34,874 nt of DNA from Verrucomicrobiaceae bacterium. Its GTDB lineage: Bacteria; Verrucomicrobiota; Verrucomicrobiia; Verrucomicrobiales; Akkermansiaceae. The stretch lies in NCBI GenBank assembly GCA_027486655.1, contig JAIXOR010000068.1, positions 1-34,874 of the forward strand, read 5' to 3'. Positions within the stretch are counted from its first letter, which is position 1. Each line of letters starts with the position of its first letter. A program made the translations under genes and the position numbers. The notes beneath the pieces are model-generated. The model did not search any database, was not told where the DNA came from, and was given only the letters and a program-made list of their open reading frames with translations. Shown in pieces: positions 8,874 to 18,400 of this stretch.

Positions 8874-9539
8874 TTAGATGGAGGTCCGCGGAGAAGGGCA
8901 GAGCTTGCGGAGGGCGAAGTGGGTGGGGGTGAAGACGAGGGTGACCAGCGCGGCGATCCACGCGCCGAGGTAGGCGAGCGGTGGCAGCAGGTTCTGGGGT
9001 TTCGCATCGTCCATGCCGAAGACATAGTTCACGTTGCGCGGGGTTGCGGGGTCCGGCAGTTCCGCGCCGGCGGCGGGAAGCAGGAAGAACGAGATCCCGC
9101 AGAGGGTGACGCAGATGAGCGACCAACCGGAAAACGCGCGGCGGTCATAGCCGAGTTTGCGGACCAGGAAGAAGAGCAGGATGGGCAGCCATCCGTGGAA
9201 CAAGGAGAGACCGCGCAGGAAGAGCGAGCGTTGGTCGTCGAACATGTAGCCGGTCATGCCGGTGAGCGTGCCACCGCAGAGTTCGACGAGGAAATCCGCA
9301 CACCAGAGCAGTTGCGGGATGAGGATGCCGACGGCGGGCAGCGAGACGAGCAGCGAGTCCTCCCGCCAGATGCCGATGAGGGTGAGCAGCAGGGCGACGT
9401 CGCAGAAGTAAAGGAAGTTGGTGGGTCCGTAGTTTACCCAGTAGACCGGGATGAGCACCGCAAGGAAGGCGGTGTAGGAAAGCTTCAGCCAGAGCGGGAT
9501 GAGGGGCTTTGGTTCGGAGAGGGCGGAGTGGTCTTGCAT
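8874..9539 (-). CDS. conserved polytopic membrane protein of unknown function
   Basis: I do not recognise a characterised family. The 221-residue protein has six or seven hydrophobic segments spanning most of its length. Distinctive stretches are YWVNYGPTNFLYFCDVALLL (about residues 33-52), FHGWLPILLFFL and LGYDRRAFSGW. These polar residues inside or beside membrane helices (N, D, H, R) suggest a conserved active or binding site. The stop codon lies 12 bp before the LplT-like gene, and a strong hairpin (9608-9634) separates its start from the mlaD-like gene upstream, so it is probably the first gene of the lipid operon. An integral membrane enzyme or accessory protein in lipid handling is an inference from position only. 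Confidence 0.8.
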   Translation of the reverse strand: MQDHSALSEPKPLIPLWLKLSYTAFLAVLIPVYWVNYGPTNFLYFCDVALLLTLIGIWREDSLLVSLPAVGILIPQLLWCADFLVELCGGTLTGMTGYMFDDQRSLFLRGLSLFHGWLPILLFFLVRKLGYDRRAFSGWSLICVTLCGISFFLLPAAGAELPDPATPRNVNYVFGMDDAKPQNLLPPLAYLGAWIAALVTLVFTPTHFALRKLCPSPRTSI

Positions 9540-9607
9540 GGCGCGTGAGGAAATTCACGTGCCTTGTATCATGCCCGCCGCGCGGGGGGTGAATGGATAG
9601 TTTCCAT

Positions 9608-9634
9608 GCGTCCATCGAGAGGATCGATGGACGC
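9608..9634. terminator. perfect 11-bp-stem hairpin between the mlaD-like gene and the lipid operon
   Basis: GCGTCCATCGA (9608-9618) and TCGATGGACGC (9624-9634) are exact inverted repeats around a 5-base loop, GAGGA. The hairpin lies 12 bases past the stop of the leftward mlaD-like gene. No T-run follows on either strand, so this is not a canonical intrinsic terminator. It could stop transcription weakly, protect an mRNA end, or serve as a protein site. Confidence 0.5.
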
Positions 9635-9646
9635 GCGGCCAGCCTT

Positions 9647-10645
9647 TCATGGGGGTCTGCCCTTGATGTGGAGCTCGCGTGCGGGGACGGCGTGGGAATC
9701 ATCCCGGTAGAGCATCACGCCATGGCGGCGGAGATTGTTCATGAAGGTTTTGAAGTCGAGGGCGACGGAGTTGTCCGAAGCGAAGGCGCCGAGCATGCCC
9801 TCGCCGCGGTTGATGCGTTCGAAGGCCAGACCTGCCAGGTTCGAGGTGGAGTGGATGGAATCGACCGTGGAAGGCAGCTTTCGCAGGGCGGGCTGGACGG
9901 CGGCGAGGGTTTGTTCCGCGCGGGCTGCGGCGGAGCGGACCGAAGCGATGGCCGCGCGCGCCTCATCGATGGCGGGGTCTAGCTTTGCACCGCTCCTCTT
10001 CCAGCCTTCGGTGGTTTCTGATAGATTGGCGATTGTTTGTCCGAGGTGGTTGAGGTTGCCTTCGGAAAGCAGGGACGAGTTGATCTTGCCGATGGCGTCA
10101 CCGAGCTGGCGGGACGCATCGTGGATACCGACGACCGCGGCGTCCACCTTGGCCAGGGTGGTCTCCGCCTCCTTCAGAATGCGGACGACGTCGCGACCGG
10201 CGGTTTCCGCGTGGTTCTGCAGGGCGTCGAGGCCGGTGGGGCCTGCACCGCGCAGGCGGCTGTCCGGCTCGATGAAGGTTCCGGTCTGCGGGACGGGCGG
10301 GATGACGACGATGAGTTTGTCTCCGAGCAGGGTGGCGGAGTTGATCTGGAACGACGAGCCTGCGGGGATGCGGATGTTTTTGTCCACGGCGATGGGCACC
10401 TCGACGCGCACCTCGTCATTGAGTTCCGGCAGGGCGGCCACGCGGCCGATGCGGGCTCCGCCCATGCGGACTTCCGAGCCTTTGATGACGCCGGACGCGT
10501 CGTCAAAGACCACGGTGATCTGATAGAAACCGCCGAAGCGTTCCTTGAAGCGGGCGAACTGGAGGATGAGGCCGCCGAGCAGGAGAAGCCCGGTGAGGAG
10601 GAAGATTCCCACGATCGTCTCCGCGCGTTTGCCAGATCCGCTCAC
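9647..10645 (-). CDS. mlaD: MlaD-like MCE-domain lipid-transport protein
   Basis: This is a membrane-anchored, substrate-binding subunit of an MCE/Mla-type ABC transporter that moves phospholipids between inner and outer membranes. It has 332 residues. One N-terminal membrane helix lies at about residues 10-29. The MCE domain follows at 38-116, with VVFDDASGVIKGSEVRMGG at its start and LLGDKLIVVI at its end. The long remaining region (about 140-330) is helical with heptad-like character, as in longer MCE proteins that form needles or coiled-coil tails. The start codon is GTG at 10645, with no good ribosome site. The ATPase gene lies 39 bp upstream on the same strand. No MlaE permease, MlaC or MlaA is adjacent. 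Confidence 0.9.
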   Translation of the reverse strand: MSGSGKRAETIVGIFLLTGLLLLGGLILQFARFKERFGGFYQITVVFDDASGVIKGSEVRMGGARIGRVAALPELNDEVRVEVPIAVDKNIRIPAGSSFQINSATLLGDKLIVVIPPVPQTGTFIEPDSRLRGAGPTGLDALQNHAETAGRDVVRILKEAETTLAKVDAAVVGIHDASRQLGDAIGKINSSLLSEGNLNHLGQTIANLSETTEGWKRSGAKLDPAIDEARAAIASVRSAAARAEQTLAAVQPALRKLPSTVDSIHSTSNLAGLAFERINRGEGMLGAFASDNSVALDFKTFMNNLRRHGVMLYRDDSHAVPARELHIKGRPP

Positions 10646-10684
10646 GACTTATGGATAAGCGAGGAGCGGGTGAAATCCAACCGT

Positions 10685-11440
10685 TCATTTCAGATACCCT
10701 CCGTCGCCGAGAAAGGCCCGGAGGACCGGGTCCTCGGAGTCGCGCAGTTCATCGGGGCTGCCGGTCCAATGGATGAGCCCGTCGGCGAGGAAGGCGACGC
10801 GGGTGGCGATGCGGAAAACGCTCCTAAGCTCGTGGGTGACGATGACGTGGGTGGTGCCCAGGTTGTTTCTGAGGTTGAGGATGAGGCGGTCGATGGCGGC
10901 GGCGTTGACGGGATCCAGTCCGGTGTGAGGTTCGTCGAAGAGCACGCATTCCGGGCGGTGGACGATGGCTCGGGCGAGGGCGACGCGTTTGCGCATGCCG
11001 CCGGAGAGATCGGGCGGGAGCATGTCCTGGCGGCCGGGCAGTTGGACGATTTCGAGGGCTTCGGCGACGCGTGCGGCGATTTCGGATTCGTCCCTCATGC
11101 CGCTTTCGCGGAGGGGGAAGGCGAGGTTTTCCGCGACGTTCATCGAGTCGAACAGGGCGCCACCTTGGAATAACACGCCCATGCGGCGGCGGATGGGGCC
11201 GAGTTCACGCTCTTTGAGGTTGGAGATCTCCACGCCGTCCACGGTGATGGTTCCGGCTTCGGGGCGGAGGAGGCCGGGCAGGTGTTTGAGGAGGACGGAT
11301 TTCCCGCTGCCGGAGCCACCGAGGACGGCGAGCGTTTCGCCATGGAAGACATCGAGGTCCACGCCGCGGAGCACCGGGTTTTCACCGAAGCTCCGGGTGA
11401 GTCCGCGGATGCGGATGAAGGGTGCGGTGGCCTCCGCCAT
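10685..11440 (-). CDS. mlaF: MlaF-like ABC transporter ATPase
   Basis: This is the cytoplasmic ATPase expected to power the MCE lipid transporter encoded just downstream. The 251-residue protein has Walker A GGSGSGKS at 41-48, the Q-loop at Q92 (LFQGGALFDSM, a sequence typical of MlaF), the signature LSGGM at 145-149, Walker B VLFDEP at 166-171 and the switch histidine in IVTHE. The length is normal for the family. In most genomes mlaF lies next to mlaE; here the upstream neighbour is an anti-sigma-like gene 54 bp away, so the permease must be elsewhere if it exists. The sequence before the ATG shows no Shine-Dalgarno match. Confidence 0.92.
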   Translation of the reverse strand: MAEATAPFIRIRGLTRSFGENPVLRGVDLDVFHGETLAVLGGSGSGKSVLLKHLPGLLRPEAGTITVDGVEISNLKERELGPIRRRMGVLFQGGALFDSMNVAENLAFPLRESGMRDESEIAARVAEALEIVQLPGRQDMLPPDLSGGMRKRVALARAIVHRPECVLFDEPHTGLDPVNAAAIDRLILNLRNNLGTTHVIVTHELRSVFRIATRVAFLADGLIHWTGSPDELRDSEDPVLRAFLGDGGYLK

Positions 11441-11494
11441 ACTGGAAGGATGGACTCGCGATCGAGCCGCGGAAAGGCTGGAATGCGGAGGTTT

Positions 11495-12415
11495 TCAGAA
11501 GAGCGCCGCGAGTTTGTCGATCTCGGTGTTTCCGATGAGGATGAACACGTTCTGCCCGTCTTGCCAGCGGGCGGCGGCCCAGTGGCCCTTCTTGTCGATG
11601 ACCGGGTTTTCCTTGGGCGGCAGGCTGCCGCAGACGTCGTCGCGGCGGAAGATGACGAGGTGGACGATGCCGTTTTCGCGTTCGTCGAAGCAGACGAGCG
11701 AGCCGCGTTTGCCATCGATGACGAGTTCCCGGCAGCCGATGCCCTTCACGTCCGCAAGGCCGGGTGGAAGGCAGCCCGGGCAGGGAAGCTTGCGTTCCTT
11801 GAGGTGTTGAATGAGGACCCGGTGATCCTCCCGCTGCTCATCGAGGCTGAAGAGTGGTGATTCGAAGGCCCGGATGAATCCCGCCTGGACGACCTCGACC
11901 GGGAGCGGGCCGCCGGAGTTCGGTGAGACCTTCTGACTGAGGTTTTTGGCGACTTGGGGCGAGGACACCGGATCACGGGAAACGAGGAATGCCAGAGCGA
12001 TGCCTGCGGCCGCGGCGAGCGGAATGCCAAAGCGTTTCCAAACCGCGGGTTTTGCCCTCTTGTCGCGCGCCGTGCGGTCCATCGCGGCGAGGATTTCCTC
12101 CCTCAGCGCAGCCGGCGGGCGGATCGATGCCAACGCGCCGATCATCGCGATGTCCGCGGGGCCCTCGGCCTCGGGGAAGTCCTCGCGGCTGGCGGCGAGG
12201 CTTTGGAGGATCCCGTCACGGAGCTTATCCGGCAGCTCGATCGAAGCGAGCGCGGTGGCGAACTCCGCGTCAAAGGCGCGCTCGGCGGCAAGCCACTCAC
12301 CCAGCTCCCGGTCCGCGGTGGCGAGGGCGAGCGCCTCGGCGAAGTCACGGTCGTCCACATCCGCGCCGTCGGGGCGGAAACTCCGGAGAATGAATCGGGC
12401 CTGTTCCTTATCCAT
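11495..12415 (-). CDS. probable transmembrane anti-sigma factor with cysteine-rich outer domain
   Basis: This is the likely regulator of the ECF sigma factor whose gene it overlaps by 8 bp. It has 306 residues. The N-terminal cytoplasmic part (about 1-125) contains two related segments, ASIELPDKLRDGIL and ASIRPPAALREEIL, and no zinc-binding HxxxCxxC motif. One membrane helix lies at about 128-146. The outer domain has five cysteines, C212 and C215 in a CPGC motif plus C228, C242 and C262, and none occur before the helix. That distribution suggests disulphide or metal chemistry and perhaps redox or metal sensing. The identification rests on topology and operon context; I recognise no named domain. 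Confidence 0.7.
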   Translation of the reverse strand: MDKEQARFILRSFRPDGADVDDRDFAEALALATADRELGEWLAAERAFDAEFATALASIELPDKLRDGILQSLAASREDFPEAEGPADIAMIGALASIRPPAALREEILAAMDRTARDKRAKPAVWKRFGIPLAAAAGIALAFLVSRDPVSSPQVAKNLSQKVSPNSGGPLPVEVVQAGFIRAFESPLFSLDEQREDHRVLIQHLKERKLPCPGCLPPGLADVKGIGCRELVIDGKRGSLVCFDERENGIVHLVIFRRDDVCGSLPPKENPVIDKKGHWAAARWQDGQNVFILIGNTEIDKLAALF

Positions 12416-12956
12416 GGTGTTTCCGGATCTCCGCCTCCTGGATTTGAAGGATGTTTTTCGGCGCGCTGGAGGGCTCCGCGGTCATCCGGCGGCGCAGCAT
12501 CTCCTTGCCTCGTGAGAGTCGCGACATGACGGTGCCGATGGGCACTTCAAGGATCGCCGCGATTTCCTTGTAGCTGTGCTGCTGGAGGTAAAACAGAGCG
12601 AGCGGGGCACGATAGGTTTCCTCCAGCCCTCCTAACAGCTCGAGAGCCCGCTGGCCGTCCATCTGCCTTTCCGCATCCTCGTTGGAAACGGCCTCGCCGC
12701 CTGCGGTTTCCTCATCCACCGGCTCGTCGGAGAAACGCGACGCCTTGCGGCGGTGGCTCAGGAACTCGCGGTGCAGCGTGGTGAACAGCCAGGTCTTCGC
12801 CTTGCTCCGGTCCTTCAGTTGCCCCCCTTTGGCGGCCCAGATGCAGAAGGTCTCCTGCACGAGGTCCGAGGCATTGTCCGCATCGCGCGTCAGGGACATC
12901 GCGAAGCGGAACAGCGCTTGATAATGCGCATCGACCAGTTCCTCGAACTCACTCAT
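12408..12956 (-). CDS. ECF-type RNA polymerase sigma factor
   Basis: This is a group 4 (extracytoplasmic function) sigma factor of 182 residues. Region 2 covers about residues 5-75 (LVDAHYQALFRFA, SDLVQETFCIWA, then TWLFTTLHREFLSHRR). A variable acidic linker follows. Region 4 covers about 105-160, with the helix-turn-helix in YKEIAAILEVPIGTVMSRLSRG. No extra C-terminal domain is evident beyond a short tail. Its end overlaps the start of the membrane partner by 8 bp, the common sigma/anti-sigma arrangement with translational coupling. It may be cotranscribed with rsfS, which ends 54 bp upstream. No self-type ECF promoter could be recognised. Confidence 0.95.
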   Translation of the reverse strand: MSEFEELVDAHYQALFRFAMSLTRDADNASDLVQETFCIWAAKGGQLKDRSKAKTWLFTTLHREFLSHRRKASRFSDEPVDEETAGGEAVSNEDAERQMDGQRALELLGGLEETYRAPLALFYLQQHSYKEIAAILEVPIGTVMSRLSRGKEMLRRRMTAEPSSAPKNILQIQEAEIRKHHG

Positions 12957-13010
12957 GGGCCCACATGGGAGCTCCGGGGCGCGGATTTATTCCGGCAAGG
13001 ATCCGGCTCT

Positions 13011-13370
13011 TCAGGCGGTGGCGCTCCACTCGACCTCCTTGGCGTCCTTCCAGAGGCTTTCCAGCCCGTAGAACTCGCGCAACTCGGTGTCCATCACGTG
13101 CACCATGACGTCGATGTAGTCCAGGACCACCCAGCGGGTGTCGGCACGGCCTTCCGAGTGGACCGGCTTGGCACCGTGTTCCTCCTCGATCTTGCCGGCC
13201 ACATCGCGCAGGATGGCGCGCAACTGGGGCATCGAAGTGCCGGTGCAGATCACCATGAAATCCGTAAGGTTGGAGACGCCGCGCATGTCCCAGATGCGGA
13301 TCTCCTCCGCCTTGAGGTCATCCGCCGCCTTCGCGCAGGCCACGGCCAGTTCCAGTCCTTTGATTGCCAT
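13011..13370 (-). CDS. rsfS: ribosomal silencing factor RsfS
   Basis: RsfS binds ribosomal protein uL14 on the large subunit and blocks subunit joining when nutrients are limiting. The 119-residue protein shows the family sequence: ACAKAADDLKAEEI near the start, TDFMVICTGTS (the hallmark block), then RWVVLDYIDVMVHVM and EFYGLESLWKDA at the end. I place the start at the ATG at 13370 because GAGGGA lies about 7 bases upstream and the family begins here; the open frame extends a further 33 codons without similarity. It is divergent from dapL across 164 bp and may lead the ECF sigma gene into transcription. Confidence 0.93.
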   Translation of the reverse strand: MAIKGLELAVACAKAADDLKAEEIRIWDMRGVSNLTDFMVICTGTSMPQLRAILRDVAGKIEEEHGAKPVHSEGRADTRWVVLDYIDVMVHVMDTELREFYGLESLWKDAKEVEWSATA

Positions 13371-13534
13371 AATGTTTCCCTCGGGGGAGCGGCACCATAG
13401 GGGATCGCCCGGGCAAGACCAACCCAAAATGCGGCCGCTTTTCCGCCGGAGGCGGCTGTCCGCGGCCATTCCGGGCGGGCTCCCGGTGAAATCCTCTTCC
13501 CCTTGCGGCCCGCTCCGGCTAAATCCCGCCCGCC

Positions 13535-14767
13535 ATGGCAGCCATCAACTCGAATTTCCTGAAACTCAAAGCCGGATACCTTTTCCCTGAAATCGCGCGC
13601 CGCGTGAAGGCCTACAGCGAGGCCCATCCCGAGCAGGCCGCCCGCATCATCCGCTGCGGCATTGGCGATGTGACCGAGCCGCTGCCTCCCGCCGTGGTCA
13701 AGGCGATGCACGAAGGTGTCGATGAAATGGCGGACCGCTCCACCTTCAAGGGCTATGGTCCGGAGCAGGGATACGAGTTCCTCCGCCAGGCGATCGTGGA
13801 CCACCAGTTCGCCAACCTCGGCATCTCCGCCGACGAGGTGTTCATCTCGGACGGATCGAAGTGCGATACCGGCAACATCCTCGACATCTTCGGCAAAGGA
13901 AACGTGATCGCCATCACCGATCCGGTCTATCCGGTCTATGTGGACACCAACGTCATGGCGGGAAACACCGGCGATGCCGATGAAAAGGGCGCCTATGCCG
14001 GCCTGCTCTACCTGCCCTGCAATGCGTCTAACAATTTTGTGGCGGACGTTCCCGCCGGCAAGGCGGATCTCATCTATCTCTGCTTCCCGAACAACCCGAC
14101 CGGAGCCGTGGCCACCCGCGCGCAGCTGGAGGCCTGGGTGAGGTATGCGAAGGAAAACGACTCGATCATCCTCTTCGACGCCGCCTACGAGGCCTTCATC
14201 CAGGATCCGGAGATCCCGCGTTCCATCTTCGAGATCGAGGGTGCGAAGGATGTGGCCATCGAGTTCCGTTCGTTCTCGAAGAACGGCGGCTTCACCGGCG
14301 TGCGCTGCGCCTACATCGTCATCCCGAAGACCGTCAGCGGCAAGGCGGAGGACGGCACCCGGGTGCCTCTCCACCAACTCTGGAGCCGCCGCCACAGCAC
14401 CAAGTTCAACGGTGCCTCCTACCCGGTGCAGAAGGCCGCCGCCGCCGTGTTTTCCGAGGAAGGAAAACAACAGGTCGCCGCGCTCATCGAGCACTACATG
14501 GGCAATGCGAAACTCCTCCGCGAGGCCGCCTCGGCCGCCGGACTGCCCGTTTTCGGCGGTGTGAACGCGCCCTACGTCTGGGTGGGCTGCCCGGATGGCC
14601 TCAGCTCGTGGGACATGTTCGACAAGATGCTCGGCGAGGCCCAGGTGGTCATCACTCCCGGCTCCGGCTTCGGCTCGGCGGGCGAAGGTTACTTCCGCAT
14701 CTCCGCCTTCAACTCGCGCGCCAACGTCGAGGAAGTCTGCCGCAGGCTCAAGGCGCTGGTGTCTTGA
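13535..14767 (+). CDS. dapL: LL-diaminopimelate aminotransferase
   Basis: DapL converts tetrahydrodipicolinate directly to LL-diaminopimelate using glutamate, a one-step route to lysine and peptidoglycan precursors found in plants, chlamydiae, Verrucomicrobia and others. The 410-residue length is that of the family. This is a fold-type I PLP enzyme: [11 protein letters not shown] at 41-51, FPNNPTGA at 184-191, the PLP-phosphate region ISDGSKCD, and the Schiff-base lysine K249 in [10 protein letters not shown]. The start is the ATG at 13535. The bases before it show no Shine-Dalgarno sequence. Confidence 0.97.
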   Translation: MAAINSNFLKLKAGYLFPEIARRVKAYSEAHPEQAARIIRCGIGDVTEPLPPAVVKAMHEGVDEMADRSTFKGYGPEQGYEFLRQAIVDHQFANLGISADEVFISDGSKCDTGNILDIFGKGNVIAITDPVYPVYVDTNVMAGNTGDADEKGAYAGLLYLPCNASNNFVADVPAGKADLIYLCFPNNPTGAVATRAQLEAWVRYAKENDSIILFDAAYEAFIQDPEIPRSIFEIEGAKDVAIEFRSFSKNGGFTGVRCAYIVIPKTVSGKAEDGTRVPLHQLWSRRHSTKFNGASYPVQKAAAAVFSEEGKQQVAALIEHYMGNAKLLREAASAAGLPVFGGVNAPYVWVGCPDGLSSWDMFDKMLGEAQVVITPGSGFGSAGEGYFRISAFNSRANVEEVCRRLKALVS

Positions 14768-14798
14768 TCACGGCGGGAATCCGGGCCATGGTGCGGGC

Positions 14799-15410
14799 AT
14801 GACGGCCCGCCTCATCGCCTCGGTTTGCCTCCTTGCATCGACCCTCAGTCCCGCGATGGAGCCACCCCTCGGCCTGAGGGAGGGGGACATCGTGTTCAGC
14901 AGCTCGGCACGCGGTCAGGGTGAGGCGATCATCGCGGCCACCGGCTCCCCCTACACCCACTGCGGGATCGTGTTTGAGAAGGATGGCGCACTGATGGTGC
15001 TCGAAGCCGTGCAACCGGTGCGCGTGACCCCCCTGCGTGACTTCATCGCCCACGGGGACCCGGCGCATTTCATCGCCAAGCGGCTGCGGCGGCCGGTGGC
15101 TCCGGCGGACTACCGCGAGGCCCGCAGCTGGGCCGCGCGGCAGGTCGGCCGGGATTACGACATCCGCTTCGGGTGGGGTGACGATCGCCTCTATTGCTCC
15201 GAGTTGGTGTGGAAGATCTTTCAGAAGGCCGGCGTCGAACTCTGCGCGCCGCGTCGTTTCCGCGACTATCAGCTGGAACGCCCCGCAGTGAGGAAGATCA
15301 TCGAGGAGCGTTTCGGCGGAATGGAACGCGTGCCGATGGATGAAAAGGTGGTGGCACCATCCGATCTCGCGGCGTCCGCATTGCTGGTGGACGTGCCTCG
15401 GACGCCGTGA
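14799..15410 (+). CDS. secreted YiiX/NlpC-P60-like papain-fold hydrolase
   Basis: This is a 203-residue protein with a short signal peptide (about residues 1-19). The rest fits the YiiX-like, circularly permuted NlpC/P60 group. LREGDIVFSSS opens the domain, GSPYTHCGIVF carries the likely catalytic H54, and DRLYCSELVWKIFQKAG carries the likely nucleophile C133 with E135. In this permuted fold the histidine comes before the cysteine, as seen here. Relatives cleave amide bonds in peptidoglycan or lipid substrates, but the target is unknown. I start at the ATG at 14799, 31 bases after dapL; the longer open frame inside dapL is only a shadow. It converges with the next gene, leaving one base between stops. 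Confidence 0.85.
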   Translation: MTARLIASVCLLASTLSPAMEPPLGLREGDIVFSSSARGQGEAIIAATGSPYTHCGIVFEKDGALMVLEAVQPVRVTPLRDFIAHGDPAHFIAKRLRRPVAPADYREARSWAARQVGRDYDIRFGWGDDRLYCSELVWKIFQKAGVELCAPRRFRDYQLERPAVRKIIEERFGGMERVPMDEKVVAPSDLAASALLVDVPRTP

Positions 15411-15411
15411 T

Positions 15412-18400
15412 CTAACCGCCAGCCAGCCAGGGCATGAGTGGTTTGGCGCGGGAGAGGAAGGTGTCTCCATCCACCATCATCCGCACCCGCTCCATCTGCG
15501 CGGGTGAGTTGCGCAACGCTTTCGCCACGGCGGCCCGTTCCTCCGGGATGAGCAAGCGCTGGGCGATGTCCGCAAGTTCCAAAGCCGCGATGACGTGCAG
15601 GTCCTTCTGCACCGGATTGGAAAGCACGGCATCGAGCAATGACAGCGCCCGGGGGAACCTCCCGGCATCGATGAGTGCCCCTGCTTCTAACAGGGCGAGG
15701 TCCTCGCGGTAGCGGCCATCGGGGAATCGTTGTTCGTGCGCACGGATCGCGGCGATGACGGCCTCCGGATCATTCGCGGGATCCATGCGGGTGACCTCCA
15801 CTCGTTTGTAGCCCCCGGGAATCGGCGCTTCCGGGAAATGGAAGGCGGCGATGCGGCGGCTGGTGCGGAACTGCCGGGCGATGAGGCGGATGAGGCGGAG
15901 CGAGGCCGCCTCGGCCTTCGGGCTCTCCGGATACAGCTCGAGGAACTCACGCCAGCCTGCAATGCTGTCATTCTTGGGCCCGGTCTCGTTGCCATCCGCA
16001 TCCGTGGTTGTGGCCAGCCGCTCGCGATAGTCCAACAGGCTGCGGAATCCGGGAGGGAGTTCCGCATGATCTCCGGCAGCGTAACGGCTGAGGTCTTCAC
16101 CACGGACACCCGGCACCCGGCTGGCGGCCATCAGGTCGTCCAAGCGATCAATCACCCGCACGACATCGCGCGGATCCGTGGCGACCATGAGCGCCCGGGC
16201 TTCGTCGAGCTGGCGTTTGGCGGTCTCGATTCTCTTGCGTGTGGCAGCCGGTGCGGCCTTGGGATCGAGCGATTCGAAGTCCGAGCGGATCGTTTCGATT
16301 TTCCCGAGGGCTTCGCTGTCGTCGGGTTCCTGGCCGAGCCTGTATCCATGGAGCGCGCCGATCAGGGCGCTGGCGGAGTTGTAGGGGTTGTAATCCCCGG
16401 GCATCCAGGGTCCTGCAGCGGGGGTGAAGGTGAAACGAACCGCGCGTTTTGCTTCCGCCGAATCGGGGAAACGGGTGATGAGCCGTTTGTGAAACTCGGC
16501 CGAGAGCGCGGTGGCGTCCGTTTCCATGGCGCGGGATTTCTGATAGAGCGAAAACTCCGCACGCCGGAACAGGCATTCATTGGCCAGCTCCAAGGCCGCG
16601 GCGGCCACGGCGGGGTCCTCGCTTTCGGCGGCGATCCGTGCGTGTTCGAGCGCGTGGGTGGCCTCGTCCCGGCGGTCGAGCTCGCGGTGCACCTGGTCTT
16701 TGGTAAACCCGAGCTCAAGGGCATTGCGGCGGCGGAGGAGTTCCTGTTTCTCTTCCTCGCTCGCCGCATATCGGCACAGCGATAGGGACGGCAGCGTGAG
16801 CCGGCCCCGTTGTTTCATCCATTCGCGGGCGATGGCCAGATGGATGCGCCCGGCCTCGGTGGGGGGCGGTGAGCCGCCAAGGCGGCCATGCAGTTCCGCC
16901 AATGGCGCGGCATCGCGGTCCCATGCCTCACGCGTCATGAACCGCGCCTTGTCCAAGGGCGTGGGTGGCCAATCCTCGACCGGATCGGCGGCATCCGGCC
17001 CGGACAAATGGGCGGCGGCGAGCGGGAAGTCCTCCGCAGCCAGAGCACGCATGCGGATGGCGTCGCGAAGCAAGCCGGCGTGCTCCGGCCTGCTGCAACC
17101 AGCCAGAGCGATGCCCAGCTGATCCAAGGGGGAAAACTGAAGCAGCGTGTCCAGCCACTGCGCGAGCTGCTCGGCGGGATGAAGCCGCAGTGGCTCGACG
17201 CCGGGCACGGTCTGCGCGGGATCCGCCCCGGGTGGCATGGAGTGGACCACCAGCGGAAGCATTTCCAGAATGGCCCTGCCCGCCTGCCCGCAGCGGTGGA
17301 GCAGGTGCGACCTGCGATAACGCAGATCCTCCAGAAGAGGACTCGCAGGATGCCGTGTGGCAAGGGTTTCCAGTGCGGCCAGCGCCTCCGGGGCCCGGCC
17401 CATGCGCTCATGAACCACGGCCATGGCGAGCAGTGCTTCGTCGGTAAGCGCGTCTGCGGAGATTTTTTCTAACAAAGCAAGCGCCTGTTCATGCTCTCCC
17501 TCCTCGGTGGCGGACCAGGCGAGCAGCGTGAGCGTGGTGGCGTCCGGAACCGAACGCGCCTTGACCAACTCGCGGCCCAGCTCGGCCAGTGCCAGCCGCA
17601 CGAAGGGAGTCGGCCGCAGAATGCGGCGCTTCAGGAAATCGATGGTGGTGCGGCCGCCGGATTCGCCGTAATCCCACCACAAGGGCAGGGCGATGTGCGC
17701 GGCGGGATCGATGCAGTGCTGCACGAAAAGACGGGCCACCAGCGGATGCCGTGCCACCGCGGCCGCATCGAAACTCTGCTCGGGATCCAGCAAGGGATCG
17801 GGCGCCGCCGCCTCGGGCGATTGCAACAGGGCTTCAAACAGTCGGTCGCACTCGCGCAGGGTGCTGCGGGTGATCTCGCGAGTGGGCTGATGTTCGAGGC
17901 GCCGCAGTTGCAGGGCGACGGCACTGCCTAACCGATTTTGGTCCGAAGCGACCGCGGAGCGCCAGCCGATGGCGTCCGCAGTGAAGCGGCCCTGCGGATG
18001 GCGGGTGATGAACTCGGCAAGCATCGCGTCGGTTTCATCGAGATGGGCGAGGATTTCATCGGTCTTCTCCGCGGCATTTGCGGCGCGTTGCATCCAGCGC
18101 GCCTGCTCGATGCGGCAGCGGGCAAGCAACAGCAGGGCGGCCTCGGCACGCGGATGATCGGGAAACCCGGCGATCACCTCGTCAAGGTCCGCCATCGCTG
18201 CGGGGAAATCGGCCAGCGAAAACTGAAACGCGGCCCGTCTCACCAACCAGTAGGGTTTCATGAGCGCCTCGTTGCCCGCGAGTTGGTCCTTGAAGAAGGT
18301 GAGGCGCTGTTTCACCTGGAATTCGAAGAGGTTCTTCAGGTTGTTGAAGACCTCGTCCTCCATGTCCCATGGCTTCTCGGCAGGAGGGGGTTTTGGCGGT

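Noticed and set aside
8094..9548. 484-codon open frame on the plus strand
   Set aside because: It is antisense to the LplT-like and unknown membrane protein genes, rich in Glu/Gly/Asp, with no recognisable domain.
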